Assembly (NCBI GenBank): GCA_028571685.1
Contig: CM053143.1
Span: 50,523,208-50,587,207 of the forward strand
DNA: 64,000 bases
Reading direction: 5' to 3'
Source of the DNA: Heterohyrax brucei
Taxonomy: Eukaryota; Chordata; Mammalia; Hyracoidea; Procaviidae
Shown: piece by piece, positions 33,202 to 44,270 of the stretch
How the letters are laid out: each line of letters opens with the position of its first letter
Position numbering within the stretch: position 1 is the first letter of the stretch
Notes under the pieces: generated by a model
Database searches by the model: none
The model's input: only the letters and a program-made list of their open reading frames with translations
Told to the model about the DNA's origin: nothing
Translations under genes and position numbers: made by a program

Positions 33202-33593
33202 GTTGGTGGTGTAGTGCTGAAGCATTCAGCTGCTAACCAAAAGATTGGCAGTTTGAGCCTAGCAGCTACTCTGTTGAAGAAAGATGTGGCAGTCTGCTTC
33301 CATACAGAATTACAGCCTTAGAAACTATGGGGAAACCTATTTTGCCCTAAAAACCAAACAAACAAACAAACAAAAAACCCAAAGCTGTTGCCATCAAGTT
33401 GATTTCAACTCATAGCCACTCTGCATGGGAGAGTAGAACCGCCCTACAAATTCCAAAGAGCACCTGCTGGATTTGAACTGCTGACCTTTCGGTCAGCATC
33501 TGAGTTGTTTACCACTGTGTCACCAGTGCTCTTACACTCTGTCCACCAGTGTTGTTGGAGTCAACTTGACAGCAATGGGATTTATTGTTTTTA
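33202..33593 (+). mobile_element. AfroSINE long form, split by a second SINE
   Basis: The left part (33202-33346) has 'gttggtggtgtagtgctgaa', 'cagctgctaaccaaaagatt' and 'gatgtggcagtctgcttcca'. The right part (33531-33593) has 'gttggagtcaacttgacagc'. The flanks 'atagtgacag' (33192-33201) and 'atagggacag' (33594-33603) are a 10-bp duplication with one mismatch. Confidence 0.82.
33347..33531 (-). mobile_element. AfroSINE nested in AfroSINE
   Basis: Antisense copy with a (CAAA)n tail at the left, then 'gttgccatcaagttgatttc', 'ggatttgaactgctgacctt' and 'cggtcagcatctgagttgtt'. It lies within the long SINE of opposite strand. Confidence 0.87.
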
Positions 33594-33603
33594 ATAGGGA
33601 CAG

Positions 33604-34610
33604 AATGTCTGGTTAACACGAAATTTCAAGAATGATGAAAGTCTCTCTTTGAACTTGATAATCTAGAGGGAAAAGCAGGGGGCAAACAGCAAAACACAGT
33701 CACTCTTTAACTTGGTTTCAAGCCTGTTTTCCCAGTGCAGCTAATGCCATCTGAAGTGCCCGGGGTGGAGGCAGGAAAGAGCCTCCAAACATTCCCATTT
33801 GGTGACATCATCGATTCCAGCCAAACAATCAAGACATCTTGGACAGCAGGACTTGAGAGATAAGGAAAAGCAAAAACATTAACATTTGGGCAACCCAAAT
33901 ACAGACTCTTTTTGTTTTTGCCCTTTAAAAATATTCTGTTCTGAAACTTATGATGCTGCATTCCAAATATAATTGATTTTCATTTTAAATTGCAAGGTCC
34001 CATTGTATTCACTGCAATAAGATTCAAAGGCACATCTGTAATTATGAGAAGAAAATTGAAGCTTAAAGTTCTATAACAAATAGATGTAGTTTTCTATTTT
34101 GCCACTGGGAAACTAGGCAGACTGCACATTCTGTTTCATAACCAAAATCCCCCAGAGACCAAACACAAAACTTAAGCCACATACATGCCTCTACTTTGGA
34201 ATAGTGGAATCTTGGGGTGCAGCCAACCTTCACTAACAAGTCAAGGAATTTCCCATGATACCAAGGACTCTAGTCAGAGTTTATAATATAGTCAGGCACC
34301 ACTTCTCCCTCTAACACAAATGTAAACAGAAAAAAGAGAGAAGGAAGGAGAATCAGAGAGAAACAAATAAAGAAGTTTACCCCTAGAGGTCAAAAGCAAA
34401 AGGCAAAATCTTGTCTGTTTCCAGCTTTTCTGTGCCATTGCACACTTTCTCCCTTCACTTAGCACACCTACATTTTCCCCATACTTGTGTCTTCCATTAA
34501 CATGTTTCATGTTCACACCCTGGTCTAGCATCATACCTGAGCAAGGGGAACTCAAGTAGTATATATTTTTAAATTTCTTCCAAATTTGGTCTTCTGAAAG
34601 ATTGAGTGCA
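33604..34610. other. 1-kb unassigned stretch
   Basis: No recognisable repeat or exon; one of the better candidates for unique, possibly conserved, non-coding DNA. Confidence 0.4.
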
Positions 34611-35040
34611 TCAATAGTGCCAGCTCCATGCGTTTGCCATGTAACTTGTCACTGCCCTGTCACTCTGAATGGGATGCCCTGCTCACTCTCTGACTCTGAG
34701 CTCAGCCCCGGTGATTAGCTTTGATCAACAGGATGTTAGCAAGCAGAATACAAGCAGAAGAGTATAAAAGTGCTTACACCTTGCAGCTTGCATTCATGTT
34801 CCTCTGCCATTGCTGAGAACATGCTCAGGCTTCCCTACTGGCTAGTCATACGTAGTGGAGCCGAGTTGCCTCCACATATCCCGGTCAGGCTATCTCTGGT
34901 CAGCCAGGAGCCAGCTGATCTCCAGACAAGTAAGTGAGCCCAACAGAAATCAGCAGAGCTGTCAGCCAGCTCACAGCTGACTGCTGAATTGTGAGCAAGG
35001 GCGTTCAGAGCAGCCAAGCCCAACGTAGAGCAGATTCATC
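34611..35040 (+). mobile_element. ancient interspersed repeat, class uncertain
   Basis: 'gtgattagctttgatcaaca', 'gagaacatgctcaggcttcc', 'agcccaacagaaatcagcag' and 'gctcacagctgactgctgaa' match a pattern I recall from an old repeat shared by placental mammals. I cannot name the family with confidence. Confidence 0.45.
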
Positions 35041-35048
35041 AGCTAAAT

Positions 35049-35377
35049 CAGGGGCCACAAACTGTGTATGGTCCACAGGCCACATCTGACCCACCACCTG
35101 CTTCTGTAAGGTCCATCAAAAAATTAATGTCTAATTCCCTGGTTGACAAATCAAAAGAATAAATTTCATAACTTATGAAAATTCTTTGAAATTCAGATTT
35201 CAGTGTCTGTAAATAAGGTTTTATTGGGACACAGTCACGTTCATTTGTTCACGTATTATCTATGACTACTTTGGCACTGCAGCAGCACCACAGAGCAGCT
35301 GTGACAGAGACTGTATAGCCTAAAGAGCCTAGAATATTTACTGTCTGATCTTTTAAAAAAAAAATTGCCAACCCTTG
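35049..35377 (+). mobile_element. hAT-type DNA transposon (non-autonomous)
   Basis: The ends are inverted repeats: 'caggggccacaaa' at the left, and the right end reads 'caagggttggcaatt' in reverse complement. The internal 'aaataaggttttattgggac' and 'acagagactgtatagcctaa' match a well-known mammalian hAT element. An 8-bp target duplication, 'agctaaat' / 'agctaaag' (35041-35048 and 35378-35385), fits the hAT superfamily. Confidence 0.88.
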
Positions 35378-35394
35378 AGCTAAAGAAATGTTTC

Positions 35395-35815
35395 CATCCT
35401 GAGATCTCCACTAAAAGACCTCAACTGATGGTCCAGCAGTTTCAGGGTTCCCCTGAGAGCATGGCCCCCGGCCCTGATGCTGTCCTTACCCATACATTAT
35501 AACGAAGGTCCACTCTTCAGACAGGAGTGGATTGGACTTGGCAATGCAGAGTGACCATATATTGGATGCACTTTATGGTTCTAAACATCTATAGGATATC
35601 ATCCTGCTGACCTCTTGCTGGAGGAAGGAGAGAGGGTGGAGAGGAGGGGAAGGGAGGCTGTTGGGAGGATGAGACATGTATGGAGCAGAGAGGAATAGTG
35701 TGCTGTCACCGGACAGGGAGACCAGTGGAGGCTGCATAGAGGTGGGCATGTAAATTTATACAGGAATGTACATTTTCATTCAGTCATGTTAAATAAAAAA
35801 TAAATAAAAAAAAAG
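35395..35815 (+). mobile_element. 5'-truncated L1 3' end
   Basis: A 420-bp L1 3' UTR end with 'gatggtccagcagtttcagg', 'gaccatatattggatgcact' and an A-rich tail. An 11-bp perfect duplication 'agaaatgtttc' lies at 35384-35394 and 35816-35826. The insertion begins 8 bp beyond the hAT element, overlapping its target duplication. Confidence 0.93.
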
Positions 35816-35872
35816 AGAAATGTTTCATGCTATAGCCCATAAAGGATCAGTGGTTTTCTAGTATGTAATACC

Positions 35873-36508
35873 TGAGTTACCTAGTGCCATTATAACAAAA
35901 ACACCACAAGTGGATGATTTTAACAAACAGAAATTTATTTTCTCACAGTTTAGGAGGCTAGAAGTCCAAATTCAGGTTGCTGGCTCTAGTGGAAGGCTTT
36001 CTTTCTCTGGGAGCTCTGGAGGAAATGTCCTTGTCTCTTCGTCCTCTTTCCTGGTTCATTGTAGATTTCATGTGGCTTGGCACCACTCTTTCCTACCTCT
36101 CCTTGTTCTAGTACTTGCTTAATCTTTGTTTGTATCTCAAAAGTGACTGATTCAAGATAAACTCTACACTAATTCTCCTCATTAACATAACAAAGACAAC
36201 CCATTCCCAAACGGGATTATAACTACAGGTATAAAAACCATGCCAAACATACTGCCATCTACTCAATTCCAACTCACAGCACTCTTATAGAACAGAGTAA
36301 AACTGCCCCACAGAGCTTCCAAGGTTGAACTCTTCACAGAAGCAGACTGTCATATTTTTCTTCCTGGAGCAACTGGTAGGTTTAAATTGCTGACCTTTCA
36401 GTTAGCTGCCCAGTGCTTTAACTCCTGCATCATCAGGGCTCCAACAACAGATAGAGAGGTTAAAATTTACAACACATATTTTGGAGGCAAATAATACTAC
36501 CCATAACA
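35873..36508 (-). mobile_element. solo LTR, family A related, minus strand, split by SINE
   Basis: Antisense LTR: 'gtgccattataacaaaaaca', 'aacagaaatttattttctca', 'cctcattaacataacaaaga' and end 'ctacccataaca'. Its reverse complement shares the 'gttaatgaggaga'-type block with family A. A long SINE interrupts it at 36233-36442. Confidence 0.8.
36233..36442 (-). mobile_element. AfroSINE long form nested in LTR
   Basis: Antisense copy with 'actgccatctactcaattcc', 'agaagcagactgtcatattt' and 'gacctttcagttagctgccc'. It divides the LTR at 'aactacaggtat'. Confidence 0.87.
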
Positions 36509-36907
36509 TGGAATATCATTGTAGCAAAAATTAACTGACACATTCTCTTATTTGAAAGTTAATTCTTTTGTTATTATCCCCAGAGAAAACGCTGATGGAA
36601 TAGCTTAGGTCTGGATCAGAAAAAGCTTCATCCTTACCACCACAGGCATGGGCTGCATGACCTAGGGCTGGGGACTAAGGCTTGAGCTCTTACCATGAAT
36701 GACAGCATATCAAATAATGCCACATTCTTCAGCAGTTTCCAATTGGGGAGCAGACAATACCAAGTAGTCTGCCACAGTGACCACTGAGAATCCACAAGGC
36801 CTCTTATCCTACAGATATCCTGCCCCTAAACACAGGAACAGAAATTCCACCCATATCTGTCTCATATTCAGAAATCAATCATATAGGAGCAGGGGCTGGG
36901 AGCATGT
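36509..36907. other. unassigned non-coding sequence
   Basis: No recognisable repeat or exon between two LTRs. Confidence 0.4.
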
Positions 36908-36912
36908 ATGAC

Positions 36913-37307
36913 TGTCATGGATTGAATTGTGTACCCCCAAAATATGCCAATGATTATTATCCCATTTGGGAATGTATTGTCTTTGTTATATTAAGGAGGC
37001 AGGATTAGTGTAGAGTGCATTTTGAAGCCACTTCTTTTGAAATATAAAAGAGATTAAACAAGCAATAGAGCAACCAGAGATGGGAAAAGACAAGTGTCAA
37101 ACCACATGGAGATGTGCAATAAACCAGGAAACAGAGGTTGAAGAGACAAGGACCTTTCTCCAGGCCCCTAAAAAAGAGAGACTTCCATTAGAACCAGTAT
37201 CCTGAATTTGAACTTCTATCCTCCTAAACTGTGAAGTAGTAAGTTTTTGTTTGTTAAAGTCACCCACTTGTGGTATTTCTTTTACAGCAACACAGAAGAC
37301 TAAGGCA
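36913..37307 (+). mobile_element. solo LTR, family A
   Basis: It begins TGTCATGGATTGAATTGTG and ends 'gactaaggca'. It contains 'aaggaggcaggattagtgta' and 'cacttgtggtatttctttta'. The flanks 'atgac' (36908-36912) and 'atgag' (37308-37312) form a 5-bp duplication with one mismatch. Confidence 0.85.
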
Positions 37308-37308
37308 A

Positions 37309-37752
37309 TGAGCTTCCTATAGCTGCTGTAACAAAGCACCACAAACTGGGTGGTTTAAAACAAGAGGAATTTGTTCTTCCACAATTCAGGAGGCTAAAGG
37401 TCTGAAATTAAGGTGTTGTCAGGACCACACTCCCTCTTAAGGTTCTCATGCAGAACGCTTCCTTACTTCTTCCAACTTCTGGCAATCACAGGTATTTCTT
37501 GGCTTGCGGCCGCATGACTCTAATTGCTGCCTCTGTCTTCACATAGCCACCTTCCCTGTGTGTTTTTCTGTCTCTGGGTCTCTTCTTATAAGGACACCAC
37601 TCACATTTGATTAGGGTCCGCCCTACTCCAGTACGTCCCCATGTTGACTAATTATATCCACAAAAACGTTGTTTGCAAATAACATCAGACTCACACATAC
37701 CAGAGATTAGGACTTGCACATGTCTTTTTGAGGACACAAATCAACTCATAAC
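37309..37752 (-). mobile_element. MaLR (MLT-like) solo LTR, minus strand
   Basis: 'agctgctgtaacaaagcacc', 'acaaactgggtggtttaaaa', 'tataaggacaccactcacat' and 'ctactccagtacgtccccat' form the familiar antisense MaLR pattern. It abuts the LTR at 36913-37307 tail to tail. Confidence 0.8.
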
Positions 37753-38640
37753 CGAGAGGAAACCTGAAAGATAAAAAGAAACAGCGTTTATCTGTATCAT
37801 TACATTGGCCTAAATTCATCAAGTTGAACTAAAATTTATTTCCCAATCTGGGATCCAATGGGAGAAACCTGAAAAGCACATTGTATGAACTTATAAAGAA
37901 AAATTAAGAAGTTACATTTTCTATATCTCACATCCCACTTTGGTGAGTGGCCTCTGAGGTCTTAAAAGCTTGTAAGTGGTGGTCTAAGATACATCAATTC
38001 GTCCCAACAACCTGGAACAAAGGAGAATGAAGAACATCAAAGATACAAAGAAAGTATTAGCCCAATAGACAAAAGGGCCACATAAACTAGAGACTTCATC
38101 AGCCTGAGACCAGAAGAACTAGATGGTCTCTGGCTACCAACAGTGGCTGTCCTGAAAGGGAATACAACAGATAGTTCCTGATGGAACAGGAAAAAGTCAA
38201 GTGTAGAGCTCAAATTCATGTTAAAACATCAGTCTTAATGGTCTACTGAGATTGGAAGAATTCCTGAAGCCATGGCCCTGGATACTCTGTAACCCACCGC
38301 TAAAACTATTCTCAAATCCCACTCTTCAGACAAAGTCTAGACTGAACTATAAAACATTAAATGATACTAATGAAGAGAATGCTTCTTAGTTCAAGTGGAC
38401 ACATGAGACCAAATGGCCAGCTCATGTCTGGAGGGAGGATAAGAAGGTAGGAAGGGTAGGAGATACTTGCAAGGACACAGGAAAACTGGTGGGCGGGGGA
38501 GAGGGTATATGCTGTTACTTGACAGATATTGCAAATGGTGTCATGTAACATTATGTGTATAAATTTTTGCATGAAAAATTAACTTGAGCTGTAAACATTC
38601 ACACACACATGGAAAAAGCTGCAACAACAACAACAACAAA
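37753..38640 (+). mobile_element. L1 3' UTR fragment (old afrotherian lineage)
   Basis: Shared blocks with the other L1 3' UTRs are 'ccactttggtgagtggcctc', 'gtaagtggtggtctaagata' and 'gaccagaagaactagatggt'. It ends in an AAC-type tail near 38640. The left boundary is uncertain (37753-37920). Confidence 0.7.
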
Positions 38641-38680
38641 GAGTTCAATTTTCTCATCATCTTGCAGTGTACCGAGCAGA

Positions 38681-38836
38681 AGCCAAACCTGCTGTCATCA
38701 GATTGATTCCAGTTCATAGTGACCCTACAGGACAGAGTAGAACTGCTCTACAGAGTTTCCAAGGAGCACCTGGCAGATTTAAAATGCTAACCTTTTGGTT
38801 AGCAGACATAGCACTTAATCACTATGCCACCAAAGC
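38681..38836 (-). mobile_element. AfroSINE, short form
   Basis: Antisense copy with 'ctacaggacagagtagaact', 'gtttccaaggagcacctggc' and 'ccttttggttagcagacata'. Confidence 0.92.
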
Positions 38837-39080
38837 TGACATGGATTTTTGTGGGGTAAATAGATGAACGAATGGAAAACATCCCATCATATTGCTGTCT
38901 ACTTCCTCTACCATGTTCTCACATTTCTACCTAGTGAAGGAATTAGTCCAGAAATAATTCATTTTTCCTCTTGAAATGTCTTTCAACTTCAAGAACCAAG
39001 CAGCAACTTCCAGATCCAGCTCTACTTATTCACTAGGACCTTTCTCCTTCTTCCAGGCCTCTGGTTAAAGAATCTAATAA

Positions 39081-39238
39081 AACAAACAAACCCATTGCAG
39101 TTAAGTCAATTCCAACTCATAATAGTGACCCTAAAAGACAGACAAAAACTGCCTCACAGCATTTCCAAAGCGGTACTTGGTGGATTTGAACTGCCAGCCT
39201 TTCAGTTGGCAGCCATAGTTCTTAACCACTGTGCCACA
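39081..39238 (-). mobile_element. AfroSINE, short form
   Basis: Antisense copy with 'aacccattgcagttaagtca', 'atttccaaagcggtacttgg' and 'gttcttaaccactgtgccac'. 'ctaata' near both flanks is a possible worn duplication. Confidence 0.88.
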
Positions 39239-39984
39239 AAAAGCTAATAGGTGGTTTCAAAAACTTGGGTAAATTTACACGAAAGAGACTGACATTCTGC
39301 AGGCTAGAGGACTGTAGATCCTTCAGTAGACTTTGGCCTTAATCCTATACTGAATATCTTCTGAGATTATAATGAGGCAATGTTGTTCCCAAGAGGAGAA
39401 AAAGTCGGATTCCCACATCTGGAGATTGACCTTTGTACATGTTGTCATCTCACCCACCACAGGAAACCTCCTGGGCTGGGCTGAAATATGTAACTTCTCA
39501 ATAGTGGGGCTGGTAGCAATCCCACCCAGCTGTGTGGAACAGGAAGTGAAGGGCAATTAATATTCTGTTAAAACGTCAAGGGTCTACACTAAAGCTGGCC
39601 AGATTTCAAGGTTGACTCATCATGTTAAAAACAAAACATGGTATTATTGTCTGTCCACTTCTGCTGACTCACTTGTCAGCCCGAAGCAATGTGTACCCTG
39701 GCAAAGCTGCAAGATCTTGAATCTTCCCCTTAGGGTGTTACCTTCAGTGTCAGCCACTTTAGCTCACCCTCTGGAGAAGATTCTGTGATCAGCCGAGGAT
39801 CGTGTCCAAATATGTGACGTACCATTTTATGGAAGAAGATGACTAGCCTTTTCTTGTATTGCTTTACATGAAAATAGCCTGGACAGTAATACATCTGACA
39901 TAGAGAAGAACCATGATATTTCCAAGCAGGCAAAAAGCTTAGAGACCAAGCTAGGAGTACTTTTGTATGAGAGGATGAGTGAGA
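39239..39984. other. unassigned non-coding sequence
   Basis: No recognisable repeat or exon. Confidence 0.4.
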
Positions 39985-40255
39985 GTATTGCATGTTGTGT
40001 AATAGCTTTGAGTCAGGCATCCTGGCTTCATACCCCATCTCTGCCCCTGGTAATAGAATTATAAGTAATAGGCTAATGCAGCTATTAAGTAGCTTTAAGC
40101 AAATTACTCACACTCTCTGAGCTTCGATTTGCTTATCTGTAAAATGAGGAATAATTATAGTAGCACTGCATTGGGCTATTGTGAGGGTTGAAAGAGACAC
40201 AGTATAAAAAGAATACAGTGCTTGGCACAAAATACTCAATGAATGGTAACTGATT
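39985..40255 (+). mobile_element. MIR (ancient tRNA-derived SINE)
   Basis: 'aagcaaattactcacactct', 'tgcttatctgtaaaatgagg' and 'cagtgcttggcacaaaatac' are hallmark MIR blocks in order, giving a nearly complete element. Confidence 0.88.
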
Positions 40256-40261
40256 AAAGCA

Positions 40262-40376
40262 GAGGCCTGGTTGTATAGTGGTTAAGAACAGGACCATACA
40301 GAGCAGTTCAAGTCTGTCCTACAGTGTCACTAGGAGTCAGAATTGACTTTGACAGTAATGGATTTGGTTTTGGTTT
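40262..40376 (+). mobile_element. AfroSINE with internal deletion
   Basis: The head 'ctggttgtatagtggttaag' is joined to 'gagcagttcaagtctgtcct' and tail 'gacagtaatggatttggttt', so the middle is missing. It inserted at the 3' end of the MIR. Confidence 0.82.
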
Positions 40377-41389
40377 AATGTTAAGGCTGATGAGGCAACC
40401 CATGGGAATCTCTTTCCTGGAAACAGGGTCGACTCCTCCATGTGTATTAGATCAGTAAAGGCTAGAGGAATATCATTGCAAATTGGGATTGATGGGGCGG
40501 GGAGGGCAGAAGTGCTATTGCCCAGGACAAGGATAGGTCCTCAATATCTTCAGGGTTTGTGTCTGGGGGCCTCAGGTAAGGAAGAACCCAACTTTCTGTC
40601 TGCTGAAGGTAGTCATTCATTTTCAGAAAAGATCTGATTGTCTTTGAAGACTCTGTTCAAATCTCCTTTTTAGGGCCTCCTATAAGCACACATAAGGCAA
40701 CACAGCCCAGTATGAAGAGAAAAAAAACAAAAAAAAAGCCTGGCCAGTACTGACATACAGAAACTGATACTTACATGATACTGTTAAGTGCACTCTTTTT
40801 AAACCACTAATTTTTATTCCACAGAAAGTGGTCCTTAAGTCAAAATCCTTAAGAGGCCCATCAGTTTGCAAGCCTGATGGTTAGTTAGCAGCTTTAGAAC
40901 TTGGATTCCCAGTGATAAACAAAAGAATTCCAAAGGCTACAATCCATAAAGTCTCCATAGAAACATATGGAACTATTTAGGTAGGTTGGCTCAGGTCTGT
41001 TGTATTGAAAACAAGAATCCTCAGCCAGAATCTTCTCTGAGTGCTATTTATTGAATGGCTAGAGAAGGGCATGACCAGGGCTTCAAACCAGTTCTAAATG
41101 GTTCAACCACAGTCTTCAAAAACAAGCGGTATACTGTTGCATAGCAACCAAAGGTCTTGCCATGGGCTCTTGACTTGTGTAGGAAATAGGCAGTGGTGCT
41201 GCGCTCAGAAATGGTGGCCAACCTCGAAACTTTAAGGTGTGTCACTTGTATCACTTTCCATAGGCCTGCCAATAATCCAGTCTCCCAAATCAGGCTTCCA
41301 AAAGTTTCCTGATATGGGAAACTGGATTATTGCAGGACTGTGGAAAGCAATATACATACAAAGCGTCTCAGTCAACCACCATCTCCAAG
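40377..41389. other. 1-kb unassigned stretch
   Basis: No recognisable repeat or exon. Confidence 0.4.
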
Positions 41390-42050
41390 CAGTGTAAAAA
41401 ACAAACAAATGGATTCTGACTGTCTTGGGCTGGGTTTTCTAGGGAAGCAAAGCCAGTAACTCGCATATATACAAGGAAAGCTTTATATATATAAAGTACA
41501 AGGAAAGATAGAGACAGGAAACAACTCACGCAATTGCGGAAGCTGAACGTCCGAAACCCTGGCAGAAGCTTCACGTAGCCACCGGAGACGGTCAGCAGGT
41601 CAGAGACTAGAGGTCTAGAATCACTGGTTGTGTAGGTCAGCAGATCCCAAGCTGGTGGTGAGACAGAGCTGCAGAGGCTGGCAAACCCAGGATCGACAGG
41701 GCACAGAACAAGACTCTCAAGCACTGGTTGTAAGGGTTGATGAATCCATCAGCTGCTAGTTCAAGTCCAGAAACCAGACTCCAGAAGAAACCAGGAGCTG
41801 CTGGCTACGTCAGCAGACTGACAGTAGATGGTAGATGGCAGAAAGAAGAGAGCTTAGGCCCCGCCCTGTAGCCAAATACGGAGTAGCCAAGTTGACACAA
41901 TCCTGACCACCACACTGACTCATAGTGACTCTATAGGACAGAGTAGAACTGCCTCATAAAGTTTCCAAGGACTGTCTAGTGGATTCAAACTGCTAAACTT
42001 TTGGTTAGCAGCCCTAGCCATTAACCACTATGCCACCAGGGTTTGCTTGA
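41390..42050 (-). mobile_element. AfroSINE split by an LTR
   Basis: The SINE tail ('aaacaaatggattctgac') ends at 41420 and the body resumes at 41915 ('ctgactcatagtgactctat', 'cagagtagaactgcctcata', 'aacttttggttagcagccct'). Removing the LTR and one 'ctgac' restores a continuous antisense SINE. Confidence 0.9.
41421..41914 (-). mobile_element. solo LTR, family B, inside a SINE
   Basis: Antisense LTR starting TGTCTTGGGCTGGGTTTTCT and ending 'ctgaccaccaca'. It is bracketed by identical 'ctgac' at 41416-41420 and 41915-41919. TG...CA ends plus a 5-bp duplication are retroviral-type integration marks. The family is shared with 43525-44114, whose right end is the reverse complement of this left end. 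No internal genes are present. Confidence 0.93.
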
Positions 42051-42511
42051 ACAGGGTGCCAATGCTTATTCCCTGCACTTGTCAAAAGCCAGTGTCCAAG
42101 AGATTTGGTTCTATGGAATGTGTACAAGGCCCTTGTTTCCAGTGGCTATGACTTGATGGCAGTGGGTCACTGGGTATGACTAAACCATTTAGAACCATTT
42201 TAAAGTTCTGGATACATCTTCATGGGGCTATTCTTTAGCAATCACAAATGTTTTTGCAAATATCATTCTACATTTCCAGATCCCTAGAAACTATGCAAGA
42301 AGTCTGTACTTCTGCATCTATTCCATCTAAGGTATTAGGAGTCACTCATTGATGAACCTGCACTCTTTAAATATCCTTCTACAAATCTGATTGCAAGATC
42401 ATATGCCCCCAATTCTCCCATTTTGTACTCTCAGAACAACTTTTCTGATAATCAACCCTCTCCCCTCCAAGATTCAATTGGCCATTTCATCTTTTGCACC
42501 CCTACAATACT
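42051..42511. other. unassigned non-coding sequence
   Basis: No recognisable repeat or exon. Confidence 0.4.
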
Positions 42512-42717
42512 AAACCAAAATCAATTCTGTTGTTATCAAGTCAGTCCTGACTATTGGTGACCTTACATGTTTTACATAGAAGAACTGCTTCACGTGGATT
42601 TCCTGGTTGTAATCTTTAAGGAAACGAATCACAAGACCTTTCTCCCATGGTGCTGCAGAGTATGTCTGAACCACAAGTTTTAGGTTAGTAACAGAATGCC
42701 AACTGTTTGTGCCAACC
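42512..42717 (-). mobile_element. AfroSINE long form, diverged
   Basis: Antisense copy with 'gttgttatcaagtcagtcct', 'catagaagaactgcttcacg' and 'cacaagttttaggttagtaa'; clearly older than its neighbours. Confidence 0.75.
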
Positions 42718-42890
42718 AGATATCTACATTCCTATAACTCATCAAAATCTCTATTATATGAGAGATAATACCACCGACCTCCTACTACTGAACTGTAAGC
42801 TCTTGAGAGCAGAAACTTTTATCTGCTCCATCTCCATATCTCTAGGATTTGGCCTAGTAGGTGTTCAGCAATTGTTTTACTAATAAAATA
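42718..42890 (+). mobile_element. L2 3' end
   Basis: 'gaactgtaagctcttgagag' and 'ggcctagtaggtgttcagca' match the L2 3' end. Confidence 0.7.
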
Positions 42891-43524
42891 TAATTAACTA
42901 ATCTATATTTTGAGTTAGTGAATTAATTAAATAATGGAGTCAATGAATTAACTTTAACAGTATAGCCATGATTACGACTTAAAGCTTCCTCACAAGAACT
43001 TCTATTAAAAGTATCATATAATTGCTCTTGTTCCCTAATGACAGGTTACATGGCCACCAAGATGCAAACATAATATAACTTGGGGAACCACTGGTCATCA
43101 TTTTCCAAATTTCGAGCACAGTGAAACTGCTTGGCTTATCTCCGCTGTTTGAAGACAGGAAGATTTTGTCTTAACTGAAGAATAATACAGATTTTGTTTC
43201 TCTTTTAAAGATAATAATGAGGATTTTGTTGTTATTGTTGTTTTACATTATGGTAGTATTATTCAAGACTTTCTGTTTCAGTAAACAGATGACTAAGATA
43301 ACATAAAATAAATTTCACTATACAAACCTGGAAATAAAGTATAATTTATAGAACATTTAATGACATAGATAAGCTCTTACAAAAGAAAAAAGAAGTCTGC
43401 AGATACCAGAATTAAAGAAGTAATTGAAAACAGAACGAAGTGTGAAAGTATTAGACCATGATATAGCTATATCATGGTGGTGGAGGGGTGATGATTGAAT
43501 GTAGTCATCTAAGGGTTAGGGATG
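42891..43524. other. unassigned AT-rich sequence
   Basis: No clear repeat. It may include very old L1 sequence, since L1-like ORF1 sequence appears at 44820. Confidence 0.35.
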
Positions 43525-44114
43525 TGTGATAGCTAAGATTATGTGTTAACTTGGCTGGACTATGATTCTCAATGTTTCAGCAGTTGTATAAAATGGTACG
43601 GATGGAGCATATGGTAGATTACTTCCCCCAACCTTCATCTCTCTGCCTTCCACCACCTACTTCCTGTCTGCTCACTTCGGCAGGACTTTTGGCTTGTTAT
43701 AGATCCAGCAGCTGCAGCTCTGTTGTCTTCTTATGTCAAGTTCTTGGGATTTGAATAGCAGCTCTTGGGACTCACTGAATCTCACAGAATGTAAGTGAGA
43801 ATCCCATTCCCTGAACTCCCAATCCCAGGTTCACCAGCTCCTGCAGCTCTGTGAATCAGCATAAACCTTGCAGTCTCCCCTGCCATCTTGGGATCTGCCA
43901 ATCTTCACAGCCTGTGAATGGGAACTCAGATCTCTGATCTGCAGACCCTGGGTTCAACAGCTTCCATGGCTATGTGAGGCTTGTACTCTGATCCAGAATT
44001 TGGTACATTTCAGCTTCTAGAACTGCATGAGCTGTTTCATTTATGTAAATCTTCTTGTATACATACTTAAATGAATTACTGGTTTTACTTTCCTAGAGAA
44101 CCCAGCCTAAGACA
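43525..44114 (+). mobile_element. solo LTR, family B
   Basis: It begins TGTGATAGCTAAGATTATGT and ends 'gaacccagcctaagaca'. The flanks 'ggatg' and 'cgatg' are a 5-bp duplication with one mismatch. Repeated units around 'ctgcagctctg' and 'gggatctgccaatc' lie in the middle. It is the plus-strand partner of 41421-41914. Confidence 0.87.
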
Positions 44115-44270
44115 CGATGTCATACTCCTGTGGAAAATGATGTAGAGCTTTAGGCCCAAGTAAGTAGAAAATTGAAACTGAGAAACCCACGTAAAAACTG
44201 GAATCCTTGAAAGTCTGCCCCCTTATGGAAAAGGTGATCTAGATAAAAATTCATATATCAGCAGAGGGAG

